A stretch of DNA of 19,986 nt from JACMLD01 sp040007355 (GTDB lineage: Bacteria > Bacteroidota > Bacteroidia > Chitinophagales > Chitinophagaceae). Below the pieces are notes generated by a model that worked only from the letters and a program-made list of their open reading frames with translations, made no database searches and had not been told where the DNA came from. Positions within the stretch are counted from its first letter, which is position 1; each line of letters starts with the position of its first letter. The position numbers were made by a program, and so were the translations under genes. The stretch covers positions 1 to 19,986 of the forward strand of contig JBDTVE010000157.1 of the NCBI GenBank assembly GCA_040007355.1, read 5' to 3'. This document shows positions 1 through 7,532 of the stretch, piece after piece.

Positions 1-3
1 TTT

Positions 4-948
4 TTATTTCTTTAAGCCAATCTCCCTCAGCCTTTCATCGAGGTATTCACCCGCCGTAGCATCTGGATAAGCTTTTGGATGTTCCTTGTCTACCGTGCTA
101 TTCAGACAGGCCAGGCTCATTTCGCTCCTGGGATGTAAAAAGAATGGAATGGAGAACCTGGATGTATGCCACATTTCGCGCGGCGGATTTACCACGCGGT
201 GCGTGGTTGATTTAAGTTTGTTATTGGTAAGACGCTGAAGCATATCGCCCACATTTACCACTATCTGCTCCGGCAGAGAAACCGCTTCCACCCATTCATT
301 TTGCCTGGTAAGAATCTGCAATCCACCCGCAGAAGCACCTACCAGCAAAGTAATCAGGTTGATGTCTTCATGCTGCTCCGCCCTGATGGCAGATTTTGGT
401 TCCGATGTTATGGGGGGATAATGAATGGCCCTCAGGATGGAATTACCGTTGTGCAGATAGGAATTGAAATAGTTTTCATTAAGCCCCAGGTACAGGGCGA
501 TGGCTTGCAACAGCGCCCGGCCCGATTTTTCAAAAGCATTATAGGTTTTATTCAGGGTTGGCGTAAAAGCCGGGATCTCGCTGATCACCACGTTATCGGG
601 GTATTCCGCTTTGATGGGATCTCCGTCCTCCACCATTTGCCCGTGCTGGTAAAATTCTTTTAGATCCGGCGCATCACTTCCCTTGGCATGTTCTTTACCA
701 AACGAAGTATAACCCCGCTGGCCCGCCAGACCCGACACTTCATATTTTCTTTTTTTATCAAGGGGCATGGCAAAAAATTGCTGAACGTATTTGTACAGGT
801 CGGCAATCAGTTCTTCCGGTATGCCATGATTGGTCACTGCCACAAAACCCAGATCCTCATAAGCCCTGCCCAAATCATTTACAAACTTTTGTTTCAGTTG
901 CGGGTCTCCACTCAGAAAATCCGCAAGATTAACTACAGGGATAGCCAT
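4..948 (-). CDS. Isopenicillin N synthase-like 2-oxoglutarate/Fe(II)-dependent oxygenase
   Basis: A 314-residue protein of the isopenicillin N synthase-like, non-haem Fe(II) oxygenase family. The N-terminal DIOX_N region (about residues 4-115) reads IPVVNL...LGFVAVTNHGIP. The C-terminal jelly-roll carries the iron triad His193-x-Asp195 (in EQHEDINLITLL) and His250 (THRVVNP). Arg264-x-Ser266 (SRFSIPFF) is the usual 2-oxoglutarate-binding pair. The frame is open back to 1128, but I chose the ATG at 946-948. It gives the family's usual length and N-terminus, the preceding 60 residues have no family resemblance, and a -7-like element lies at 982-989. It is divergent from the DUF3089 gene. The substrate cannot be read from the sequence; bacterial relatives hydroxylate or cyclise diverse small molecules. 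The stop lies three bases from the window edge, so any downstream operon partner is unseen. Confidence 0.88.
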   Translation of the reverse strand: MAIPVVNLADFLSGDPQLKQKFVNDLGRAYEDLGFVAVTNHGIPEELIADLYKYVQQFFAMPLDKKRKYEVSGLAGQRGYTSFGKEHAKGSDAPDLKEFYQHGQMVEDGDPIKAEYPDNVVISEIPAFTPTLNKTYNAFEKSGRALLQAIALYLGLNENYFNSYLHNGNSILRAIHYPPITSEPKSAIRAEQHEDINLITLLVGASAGGLQILTRQNEWVEAVSLPEQIVVNVGDMLQRLTNNKLKSTTHRVVNPPREMWHTSRFSIPFFLHPRSEMSLACLNSTVDKEHPKAYPDATAGEYLDERLREIGLKK

Positions 949-981
949 AATGATAGGTTTATCGTTTGGTAATTGAGTCTG

Positions 982-989
982 TAAATGTA
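982..989 (-). promoter_or_regulatory. Possible -7 promoter element of the oxygenase gene
   Basis: On the minus strand this reads TACATTTA, seven of eight positions of the Bacteroidota sigma-ABfr -7 consensus TAnnTTTG. A convincing -33 TTTG is not present. It lies about 35 bases before the chosen ATG (948), which supports that start over the upstream one. Pattern match only. Confidence 0.3.
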
Positions 990-1220
990 AGAAATTATTT
1001 AGCCCTGAAATGCTGCCTGGAGGCATGTCAAAAGGCCTGTTCCTGTTTTCGACTTCATGCAAACGCCCGGTCTTTATCCTGGATTCCGGTCGGCGCGTCT
1101 TTGCCCCGGATTGATAAAATCTTGCCAAAAAATGCGGATACCGTTGCTAAAAGGGCCGCTTCAGGTGGATATTAAACTTGCTTACTATCCTGGAAACCCC
1201 AGAATCCTTAATTTTAAAAA

Positions 1221-2246
1221 ATGTTTAGAACAGTTAACCGCTCCCTATATTTTTTGTGTTTATTATTTTTTGCGGGATGCGCACCCAGGTACAGCCAATA
1301 TATCAGTCAGTACAGCACCACCACCACCGATACGGTGCCCGATTACAGCAATCTTTATTACTGGGCGGCGCATCCCTGGAAAAAAGATCCATCGGATAGT
1401 GTACCCATGCCCCTGCGTACAGGGTATTCGGTGGATTCAAGCGTCGATGTATTTTTTATTTATCCGACCACCTTTACAGACAGTAAAGAAACCCGCTGGA
1501 ACGCCGGTATCAACGATGCGGCCATTAATGCAAAAACAGATTATTCGCCCATCCTTTACCAGGCCAGCGCTTTTAATGAATTCAGGCTTTTCTCACCCCG
1601 TTACCGGCAGGCACATGTACGCGCCTATTTTAGTTCCGATACTGCCCGCGCCACGGAGGCTTTTGATATAGCCTATGAAGACGTTAAAACCGCCTTTCAA
1701 TATTACCTCGAACATTATAACCATGGCCGGCCCATCATCATTGCTTCGCATAGCCAGGGCAGCACCCATGCGGAACGCTTGCTAAAAGAGTTTTTCGACG
1801 GCAAACCATTGCAGAAACAACTGGTGGTTGCCTATATAATGGGCATGTATATTTCCACTAACGAATTCAGCTCCCTAAAAATGTGTACGGATTCACTGCA
1901 GACGGGATGCTTCTGCGGATGGCGAACCTATAAAAAGGATTATGAGCCCGATTTTGTGGTAAAGGAAGCCGGGACCGGCCTGGTCACCAACCCGCTTACC
2001 TGGAAAACCACCCGCGAGTATGCAGACCATTCAATGAACAGCGGTTCGGTTTTACTGAAGTTTAATAAGATAAGAAAATATGTTACCGGCGCCAAGGTAC
2101 ACGATGGTGTTTTATGGATTGGCAGGCTGCACCTGCCCGGTGGTTTTTTAATCAGAACCAAAAACTTTCATATTGGCGATGTGAATCTTTTCTATCTCAA
2201 TATCCGGGAAAATCTCAGGACCCGGGTTGCCCATTTTCACCACTAG
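1221..2246 (+). CDS. DUF3089 family lipoprotein, alpha/beta-hydrolase fold
   Basis: A 341-residue protein recognised as DUF3089. It starts with a lipoprotein signal: a short charged end, the hydrophobic stretch LYFLCLLFF, then lipobox FAGC with Cys20 as the lipidation site. It is therefore probably anchored in the periplasm or outer membrane. Family landmarks in order are VDVFFIYPTTF (about 75-85), the nucleophile-elbow-like stretch IIIASHSQGS with Ser178 (serine in HSQG, a variant of GxSxG), a Cys-rich CFCGW segment, NPLTWK, and the C-terminal block HIGDVNLFYLNIREN. The family is predicted to be alpha/beta hydrolases of unknown substrate; no reaction is established. Start ATG 1221 is preceded by an A-rich leader and no Shine-Dalgarno sequence. 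It is probably monocistronic. Confidence 0.88.
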   Translation: MFRTVNRSLYFLCLLFFAGCAPRYSQYISQYSTTTTDTVPDYSNLYYWAAHPWKKDPSDSVPMPLRTGYSVDSSVDVFFIYPTTFTDSKETRWNAGINDAAINAKTDYSPILYQASAFNEFRLFSPRYRQAHVRAYFSSDTARATEAFDIAYEDVKTAFQYYLEHYNHGRPIIIASHSQGSTHAERLLKEFFDGKPLQKQLVVAYIMGMYISTNEFSSLKMCTDSLQTGCFCGWRTYKKDYEPDFVVKEAGTGLVTNPLTWKTTREYADHSMNSGSVLLKFNKIRKYVTGAKVHDGVLWIGRLHLPGGFLIRTKNFHIGDVNLFYLNIRENLRTRVAHFHH

Positions 2247-2248
2247 GC

Positions 2249-2267
2249 GGGGCATTTTATTTGCCCC
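2249..2267 (+). terminator. Weak hairpin after the DUF3089 gene
   Basis: GGGGCA (2249-2254) pairs with TGCCCC (2262-2267) around a seven-base AT loop, just after the stop at 2246. There is no uninterrupted T tract directly behind it, only a T-rich stretch from about 2273. It may act as an inefficient terminator or an mRNA 3' stabiliser. Confidence 0.35.
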
Positions 2268-2328
2268 AAAGGCTTTATCTTTTGTTTTCATCCATTCATC
2301 GAAGAAAAGCATACCGGGACCGAATTAG

Positions 2329-2360
2329 TTTAATTAATGGTGAGCAGTATTGCATCTTTG
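2329..2360 (+). promoter_or_regulatory. Candidate Bacteroidota promoter in a gene-free stretch
   Basis: TTTA (2329-2332; consensus TTTG) and CATCTTTG (2353-2360; consensus TAnnTTTG) are separated by 20 bases, the normal spacing for the Bacteroidota -33/-7 pair. Transcription would begin near 2366. No gene follows directly; the next landmarks are the TCCAAATCC repeats and the terminator at 2597-2621. Two mismatches to consensus keep this tentative. Confidence 0.35.
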
Positions 2361-2375
2361 TATCAGCAAGAACGA

Positions 2376-2455
2376 AATATCCAAATCCTCCGAAGAATCG
2401 CTCCAAATCCCTAGAATGCCGAATATCCAAATCCTGTAGAAAGATATCCAGATCC
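2376..2455 (+). repeat. Four iterated TCCAAATCC motifs, 21-24 base period
   Basis: TCCAAATCC occurs at 2380-2388, 2402-2410 and 2426-2434, with a one-mismatch copy TCCAGATCC at 2447-2455. The start-to-start spacing is 22, 24 and 21 bases, about two DNA helical turns. The first and third copies are identical over 14 bases (AATATCCAAATCCT), and GAA- or AGA-type bases recur between copies. No protein-coding frame is credible here. The motifs could be an array of regulator binding sites upstream of the transporter gene, or repeated elements within a non-coding transcript. Confidence 0.65.
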
Positions 2456-2596
2456 ATTGAAAAATACCATCCGATTTTATCCTGAACCCTAAACCAATTG
2501 TCTGTCCATCATCCTATCCTTTTAAAACCAACTATCGTACTCAGAAATCTTTACTCCGGTTGTCCAATTTTACATTCTTTTTCTGAGCAATAATGC

Positions 2597-2621
2597 AAGA
2601 GCCGCTGATGCGGCTCTTTTT
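2597..2621 (+). terminator. Strong intrinsic terminator in the intergenic region
   Basis: A perfect 9-bp stem AAGAGCCGC / GCGGCTCTT with a four-base loop TGAT is followed directly by a T run (to 2621). It lies 350 bases after the DUF3089 stop and 146 bases before the transporter start. It therefore seems to end a short non-coding transcript, or marks where an older gene ended. Confidence 0.75.
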
Positions 2622-2767
2622 GCTACTTGCATTGGTTATCTGCGCTACTTCTACCGGGGTCAATCATCCCTTACCTTAATTGAATATCCTGCTCAAAAGA
2701 ATCCGCGCAGGGGAATTATTGCAATGTTTTCTTACCTTACTCCCCTCGACTAATACAACAATTGCTT

Positions 2768-4120
2768 ATGAATCACAACAAGCTTTTTCAATGGTCTAAT
2801 GTAGCGGCCCTTGCCGGTTTTATATTTGGATTTGATACCGTTGTTATTTCCGGTGCCAATCAACCGATAAAGGATCTCTGGCATACTTCAACCCTGTTTC
2901 ATGGTATTTTTATTATGTCGATGGCGCTCTGGGGAACGGTTGTGGGCGCGCTGCTTGCCGGCCGGCCAGCAGAAAAATATGGCCGAAAAAAAGTGCTGCT
3001 ATGGATTGGGATCCTGTTTGCCATTTCCGCGCTGGGTTCTGCACTGGCACCGGGTCCTTATCTTTTTTCTTTTTTCCGGTTTATCGGTGGCCTGGGCATC
3101 GGCATATCTTCGGTGGTGGCTCCTACCTATATAACGGAGATCTCCACACCCGCCACCAGGGGAAGGCTTACCGCCATGTATCAGTTCAATATTGTTTTTG
3201 GAATACTGGTGGCTTATTTATCCAATTATCTTTTACAGGGGGTGGGCGGCGTCAACGACTGGCGCTGGATGCTGGGCGTACTGACCATTCCGTCTATTGT
3301 CTATACCGTCTTGGTGTTTGGCATACCCGAAAGCCCGCGCTGGCTGATCACAAGGAAAAACGATTTGCCTGCCGCAAAAAAAGTGTTGTCTCAGATAGGT
3401 GTTGCAGATACAGATGCGGAAATAGCGGCTATTATTGCCAGCAACCAGCACGAAACCGCAGCGGGCAAGGCAACCGTTTTCTTTAGTGCCAAACACCGGA
3501 AGATTATCTGGCTGGCGTTTTTTATTGCGTTTTTCAACCAGTTCTCAGGCATCAATTTCATACTCTATTACGCACCTGAAATATTGTCGAGGAGTGGTCT
3601 GGCCGCCAAGGAATCCCTGCTGAACTCAATCGCTATTGGAGGAACCAATTTGATCTTCACGTTTGTGGGTCTTTATCTTATTGACCGAATCGGTCGAAAG
3701 ACCCTGCTGGTGATTGGTTCGTTTGGCTATAATGCAAGTCTTTTAATGGTGGCCTGGTCGTTTTACACGCATGCAAGCCCGGTTTTTTTAATGAGTTTTC
3801 TCCTGCTTTTTATTGCTTCCCACGCCGTTGGTCAGGGAGCCGTTATCTGGGTTTTTCTCTCCGAAATTTTTCCGAATAATATACGGGCGCTCGGCCAGTC
3901 ATTTGGAGCCAGCGTTCACTGGATATTTGCGGGAATCATTACGCTGGTTACACCCGTCTTCCTGGACGACAAAAACGGGATATTTAAAAAAAATCCCTGG
4001 CCCATTTTTGTTTTTTTCGCCGCTATGATGGTGCTGCAATTGATTTGGGTGCTAACCCGGGTGCCGGAAACAAAGGGCGTGTCGCTGGAAGACCTGGAAA
4101 GAAAACTGATTACGGAATAA
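2768..4120 (+). CDS. MFS sugar:proton symporter, XylE/GLUT-like (SP family)
   Basis: A 450-residue, 12-helix transporter of the sugar-porter family, expected to bring a mono- or disaccharide across the inner membrane with H+. Signatures in order are GFDTVVISGA in helix 1 (about 21-30), the loop 2-3 motif GRPAEKYGRKK (65-75), PESPRWL before the central loop (188-194), QFSGINFILYYAPE at helix 7 (258-271; the sugar-binding QxSGxN), DRIGRK in loop 8-9 (306-311), SEIFP (365-369), and PETKG near the C-terminus (433-437). Start: ATG 2768; a TTG six bases upstream would add only two residues. A degenerate GH32 hydrolase gene begins 20 bases after the stop. This suggests the original cargo was sucrose, fructose or a fructan oligosaccharide, although family motifs alone do not tell sugar specificity. 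Confidence 0.93.
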   Translation: MNHNKLFQWSNVAALAGFIFGFDTVVISGANQPIKDLWHTSTLFHGIFIMSMALWGTVVGALLAGRPAEKYGRKKVLLWIGILFAISALGSALAPGPYLFSFFRFIGGLGIGISSVVAPTYITEISTPATRGRLTAMYQFNIVFGILVAYLSNYLLQGVGGVNDWRWMLGVLTIPSIVYTVLVFGIPESPRWLITRKNDLPAAKKVLSQIGVADTDAEIAAIIASNQHETAAGKATVFFSAKHRKIIWLAFFIAFFNQFSGINFILYYAPEILSRSGLAAKESLLNSIAIGGTNLIFTFVGLYLIDRIGRKTLLVIGSFGYNASLLMVAWSFYTHASPVFLMSFLLLFIASHAVGQGAVIWVFLSEIFPNNIRALGQSFGASVHWIFAGIITLVTPVFLDDKNGIFKKNPWPIFVFFAAMMVLQLIWVLTRVPETKGVSLEDLERKLITE

Positions 4121-4139
4121 AAACAAAACTGCCTTGAAC

Positions 4140-4374
4140 ATGAAAGCACGGACGTTTTTTTGTTCCTGTTCTTCCTGGCAAACGTTTATGTGCAACCGAC
4201 AAATAATCAAACCAAATTATACCGACCGCAGTTTCATTATTCGCTACCGGTTAACTGCTGCAACTACCCCAATGCCTGGTATTTAACAATGGCAACTATC
4301 ACCTTTTTCATCAATACAATTCGGCGGGTAACGCCTGGGGTCATGATTTTTTCGGACTCCTGCATGGCGGGTAA
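4140..4374 (+). pseudogene. Relic of a secreted GH32 (levanase/invertase-type) hydrolase, 5' end only
   Basis: Read across three frames, this is the N-terminus of a GH32 enzyme. ATG 4140 opens MKARTFF. A one-base deletion in the T tract (4155-4161) shifts to a frame giving a signal-peptide core (LFLFFLANVYVQ), then YRPQFHYSLPVN and NYPN. A second one-base deletion after AAT (4271-4273) leads to LVFNNGNYHLFHQYN and GNAWGHD, ending at TAA 4372-4374. GH32 enzymes have RPQFH..P..NWMNDPNG, a loop, then GEYHLFYQYNP...WGH. The order and spacing match. The nucleophile Asp of NDPN is Tyr (TAC 4265-4267) and the conserved Trp is Cys. I see no convincing GH32 sequence beyond 4374. Its position just downstream of the sugar transporter suggests a former fructan/sucrose operon. 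Confidence 0.8.
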
Positions 4375-4665
4375 GAACAATAGCAGCAGTTTTACCATAA
4401 AAAACGGACAGATATCCTAGGAGGCCGTTTAAGCCGGACATATCACCAACCGTTTGCAGGTATGGCCCTTGAAATCCATCTGGCCATGAAGGTTTGCAGC
4501 ATTTCTTCACAACCATTCTGATATTTCGTTCCCGGAGTAGCTGATTTTGCTATCCGTCTCGGTACCTTTCTTGCCGCGGTTCAGGTGGATGCTGCGGTGT
4601 TAAATGATCAGACCCCGCCGTTTATTTTTTATTGCTGTAAATTCGCTGCTGTAAAAATAAAATAT
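4375..4665. other. Non-coding stretch between the GH32 relic and kdnB
   Basis: About 290 bases with no recognisable gene, RNA or terminator. A GTG-initiated in-frame extension of kdnB starts at 4585, but its residues do not resemble that protein family. The stretch is probably the decayed remainder of the GH32 gene plus the kdnB leader, which becomes very A/T-rich just before the ATG at 4666. Confidence 0.4.
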
Positions 4666-5739
4666 ATGGCGTTCCGCAATTTTAAAATGGTGAGCTACGT
4701 AGTGTACGGACGTGGCAGTTTTAACCAGTTAGACGAAATACTACAGCCACAGCGCAAGGCCGGAAAGCCCATGATCTTTTTATTGGATCATTTTTTTGAA
4801 GGCAAACCCCTGGCCAGCCGGATCCCTTTACGTGGTAACGACAGCATTATTTATGCCGACGTTCACTATGAACCCAAGACTAGTTATGTAGACAGCCTGG
4901 CTGGGCAGTTAAAAGAAAAATATGGTAGTATCAGTGGCGTCATTGGCATCGGCGGTGGTTCCACGATGGATTTGGCGAAAGCCGTTTCCCTGATGATGAA
5001 TAACCCGGGTTCGGCGGCCGATTACCAAGGTTGGGACCTGGTTAAAAATCCCGGGGTGTATAAGGCGGGCATACCCACGTTAAGCGGTACCGGTGCGGAA
5101 GTTTCGCGCACCACCGTATTAACCGGCCCCACCAAAAAACTGGGGATGAACGCTGATTTTACTCCCTTCGATCAGATTATACTGGACCCCGAAATGACCG
5201 CCGGCGCACCGGCTAATCAACGTTTTTACACTGGGATGGATTGTTATATTCATTGCATTGAAAGTTTACAGGGCACGTATTTAAATGAGTTTAGCAAAAG
5301 CTATGGAGAGAAAGCCCTGCAACTCTGTCAAAAGGTTTTTGTGGAAAAAAGTGAATGGGATGCTGCCTGCGATGATATGCTGATGATGGCATCCTACGCA
5401 GGCGGCATGAGCATTGCTTACTCACAGGTAGGCGTAGCACATGCGGTCAGTTATGGCCTGAGTTACTTACTGGGCACAAAACACGGTATTGGCAATTGTA
5501 TTGTAATGAATCACCTGGAAGAATATTATCCCGAAGGCGTGAAGGAATTCAAATTTATGGTGGAAAAAAACAAGATAGAAATACCGCAGGGCATCTGCAA
5601 AGGTCTTTCCGACGATCAGTTTGAGAAAATGATTGATGTTTCCATGGTGATGAAGCCGCTTTGGGAAAATGCGTTGGGAAAAGAATGGGAAAAGATAATG
5701 ACAAGAGAAAAATTGCGAGCATTATACGAGCGTTTATAG
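4666..5739 (+). CDS. kdnB: KdnB-like 3-deoxy-D-manno-octulosonate 8-oxidase (iron-containing alcohol dehydrogenase family)
   Basis: A 357-residue iron-dependent alcohol dehydrogenase that closely resembles Shewanella KdnB from the first residues (MAFRNFK.V...GRGSF.QLD, GKPLASRIP). KdnB oxidises the C8 hydroxyl of Kdo; the transaminase KdnA then makes 8-amino-Kdo (Kdo8N), which replaces Kdo in some lipopolysaccharides. Visible features are the nucleotide-binding GIGGGSTMD (94-102), SGTGAE (140-145), and the metal ligands Asp192 and His196 (GMDCYIHCIES), His259 (VAHAVS) and His273 (TKHGIGN). Start: the ATG at 4666 matches the family N-terminus; the frame is open upstream to a GTG at 4585 that adds 27 unrelated residues. 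No kdnA is adjacent in this window, which is unusual for a two-enzyme pathway. Assignment rests on remembered family sequence, not a search. Confidence 0.87.
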   Translation: MAFRNFKMVSYVVYGRGSFNQLDEILQPQRKAGKPMIFLLDHFFEGKPLASRIPLRGNDSIIYADVHYEPKTSYVDSLAGQLKEKYGSISGVIGIGGGSTMDLAKAVSLMMNNPGSAADYQGWDLVKNPGVYKAGIPTLSGTGAEVSRTTVLTGPTKKLGMNADFTPFDQIILDPEMTAGAPANQRFYTGMDCYIHCIESLQGTYLNEFSKSYGEKALQLCQKVFVEKSEWDAACDDMLMMASYAGGMSIAYSQVGVAHAVSYGLSYLLGTKHGIGNCIVMNHLEEYYPEGVKEFKFMVEKNKIEIPQGICKGLSDDQFEKMIDVSMVMKPLWENALGKEWEKIMTREKLRALYERL

Positions 5740-5943
5740 ATATTATACCAGTTATAGCGATGAGCTTTGACATCAGTGAGCCTGGACACGCATCGTTTTA
5801 TCAATGTATTATTATTTTTTTAAGGGTGTTGAAGAATCTGCGATTGCTATGAACTTTATTCTAATGTTGAATAAAGGAATGGATGAAAGATGTACTAAAG
5901 TTCAAATACAGCCTCAAAAAAAACGCAGCGGCGTTGTGGGTAC

Positions 5944-6110
5944 GAAGCCCGGCCGGCTTTGAAGTCGATCCATTAAAAGAAATTATCGCGGCACGAGGCC
6001 ACTCTTACCATCGGGATGACAAAGATTTGGTTTGGGATGACAATGATTGGATCCAGCTGCCTGAACAGCCTCGAAGCTTTAGGAAGCCCGGCCGGGTTCG
6101 AGGTCATCAT
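5944..6110 (+). repeat. Composite intergenic repeat: long direct repeat flanking a GGGATGACAA tandem
   Basis: Outer direct repeats lie at 5944-5967 and 6083-6106. They match at 21 of 24 positions, start with GAAGCCCGGCCGG, and are 139 bases apart. Similarity continues weakly after both copies (ATTAAAAGA / ATCAAAAGA). The second copy contains the palindrome CCCGGCCGGG. Between them GGGATGACAAAGATT and GGGATGACAATGATT sit 21 bases apart (from 6013 and 6034). Open frames across this stretch translate both outer repeats as SPAGFEV, but in different frames, and resemble no protein I know. I read them as a non-coding interspersed repeat. The whole gene-free interval is 5740-6197; 5740-5943 shows nothing else. 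Confidence 0.6.
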
Positions 6111-6197
6111 ATCAAAAGAGTCGGCCAAACATTACTGCGGTGATAAACGCGAGACCCCGTATCCCGTCTGCAAACAAATCTTTTTTATCTTTAACTT

Positions 6198-7295
6198 ATG
6201 CAGCAAAATAAATACCTGAACTATCTGGGTTTGCCTCTGTTGTTTGGCACACGACGCACAAAGGAAATTTTGTATGTAAATCCTACGGCCGTGCCGGAGC
6301 GGACAGAGCCGGAAAGGATCTCCGTTTGTATTTATGATTACACGGCGGAATCATTGGAAGAACGAAAGGCAGATGCGGTGCAGGACGGATTTTACAAAAA
6401 GCCGGTAACCGGCAATACCTGGATCAATATCGACGGGTTGCGTAAAGCCGATGTAGAGGCCATCTGCACACATTTTTCGGTGCATCCCCTAATAATTGAG
6501 GATATATTAAGTATTAGCCAGCGGCCTAAAATGGACGAGGTGGAAGGACTTTTGTTTTGCCTGTTGAATATGCTCTATTATAATGAACAGAACAAAACGG
6601 TGGAAACGGAACAGATCAGTATTTTGCTGGGGGATCGTTTTGTGCTGAGTTTCCAGGAAGACGCAAGAAGGGATGTATTTGATCCCTTGCGTAACAAATT
6701 AAAGATCGCCAAAAGCCAGGTTCGCCAGCGAGGCTCCGATTACCTTTTGTATGCAATGCTGGATATGATAGTAGACAACTATTACCTGGTAATGGAAAAA
6801 CTGGGCGAACAGGTGGAACTGGTGGAAGAAGAGGTCATTCGGAACAGCAACACCAAATCACTGGCCAAAATTAACCAGTTGCGCAAGGAATTAATTGTGT
6901 TGAAAAGGAATATTGCACCAGTGCGCGAACTCATAAATGGCTTTATCCGGAGCGAAAGCGATTTACTGGACGACCGGACAACCAAGTATTTTAAGGACGT
7001 ATATGACCATATTGTACAGGCCTTTGATTTAACGGAGAACTACCGCGATATGATGATGAGTCTGCAGGATCTGTATATCAACAATGTAAATCTTCGTATG
7101 AACGAAGTAATGAAAGTAATGGCCGTGGTAACCTGCCTGATGGCGCCTGCTACGGTCATCGGCGGCATATTCGGTATGAACTTCGAAAGGATACCGTACC
7201 TGCACAACAAAAATGGTTTTTTTATTGCCGTTACAATTATGCTGGTAATACCTGTTTGGATGCTGCGTGTTTTCAGGAAGCGCGGATGGTTTTAG
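6198..7295 (+). CDS. corA: CorA-type magnesium/cobalt transport protein
   Basis: A 365-residue CorA channel subunit; the family forms homopentamers in the inner membrane and admits Mg2+ (also Co2+). The first 300 residues are the charged, mostly helical cytoplasmic funnel, including HPLIIEDIL (about residue 95-105) and the long stalk helix rich in Leu, Glu and Lys. Two membrane helices close the protein: TM1 from about 308, ending in the selectivity motif Gly326-Met327-Asn328 (FGMNF), and TM2 (GFFIAVTIMLVIPVWML). The protein finishes with the basic tail RVFRKRGWF. The periplasmic loop is FERIPYLHNKN. Length and architecture are normal. The ATG at 6198 follows a T-rich leader without a Shine-Dalgarno sequence. 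It appears to be a single gene, preceded by the intergenic repeat. Confidence 0.95.
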   Translation: MQQNKYLNYLGLPLLFGTRRTKEILYVNPTAVPERTEPERISVCIYDYTAESLEERKADAVQDGFYKKPVTGNTWINIDGLRKADVEAICTHFSVHPLIIEDILSISQRPKMDEVEGLLFCLLNMLYYNEQNKTVETEQISILLGDRFVLSFQEDARRDVFDPLRNKLKIAKSQVRQRGSDYLLYAMLDMIVDNYYLVMEKLGEQVELVEEEVIRNSNTKSLAKINQLRKELIVLKRNIAPVRELINGFIRSESDLLDDRTTKYFKDVYDHIVQAFDLTENYRDMMMSLQDLYINNVNLRMNEVMKVMAVVTCLMAPATVIGGIFGMNFERIPYLHNKNGFFIAVTIMLVIPVWMLRVFRKRGWF

Positions 7296-7532
7296 CTTTT
7301 AGTTTGTAGCCAGTAGTTGATAGTATATCGTTCTTAGTCTTTGGTTCGCCAGGGAACCGGTACTTGAAATCAAACGCTGAACCTAGTGCCAGACGCCAAA
7401 GGAAACGCAGCATTGAAAATGCGGGAGCACAGCACCGGTCCGCGGCCATCGCAGTAATGGGTTATCAGCATTATCCGGGTATCCCTATCCTTAGTTTAAC
7501 TTTAAAGGCTGTATTACCCAGCAACCCATTTT

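Noticed and set aside
301..972. Plus-strand open frames opposite the oxygenase
   Set aside because: Shadows of the minus-strand gene, without recognisable protein features.
949..1128. 60-residue N-terminal extension of the oxygenase
   Set aside because: It does not resemble the family, and the protein from ATG 948 already has normal length and the expected first strand. A -7-like element also lies inside the extension.
4585..4665. GTG start adding 27 residues to KdnB
   Set aside because: The family N-terminus begins exactly at MAFRNFK (4666); the extension is unlike any relative.
6086..6110. GGGTTCGAGG resembling a tRNA T-loop
   Set aside because: The flanking bases do not form a T-stem, and no acceptor or anticodon arm can be built around it.
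5883..6219. Two overlapping open frames (5883-6143 and 6016-6219) that both contain SPAGFEV
   Set aside because: The shared peptide comes from a DNA direct repeat read in two frames. No family is recognisable, and the stretch has repeat structure rather than coding character.
7343..7530. GGTTC/GAACC hairpin (7343-7358) and AATGGGTT/AACCCATT inverted repeat (7456-7463 and 7523-7530) before rmuC
   Set aside because: Stems of 5 and 8 bp are too short, and the latter too distant, to claim a terminator or riboswitch. No T tract or conserved core is seen.
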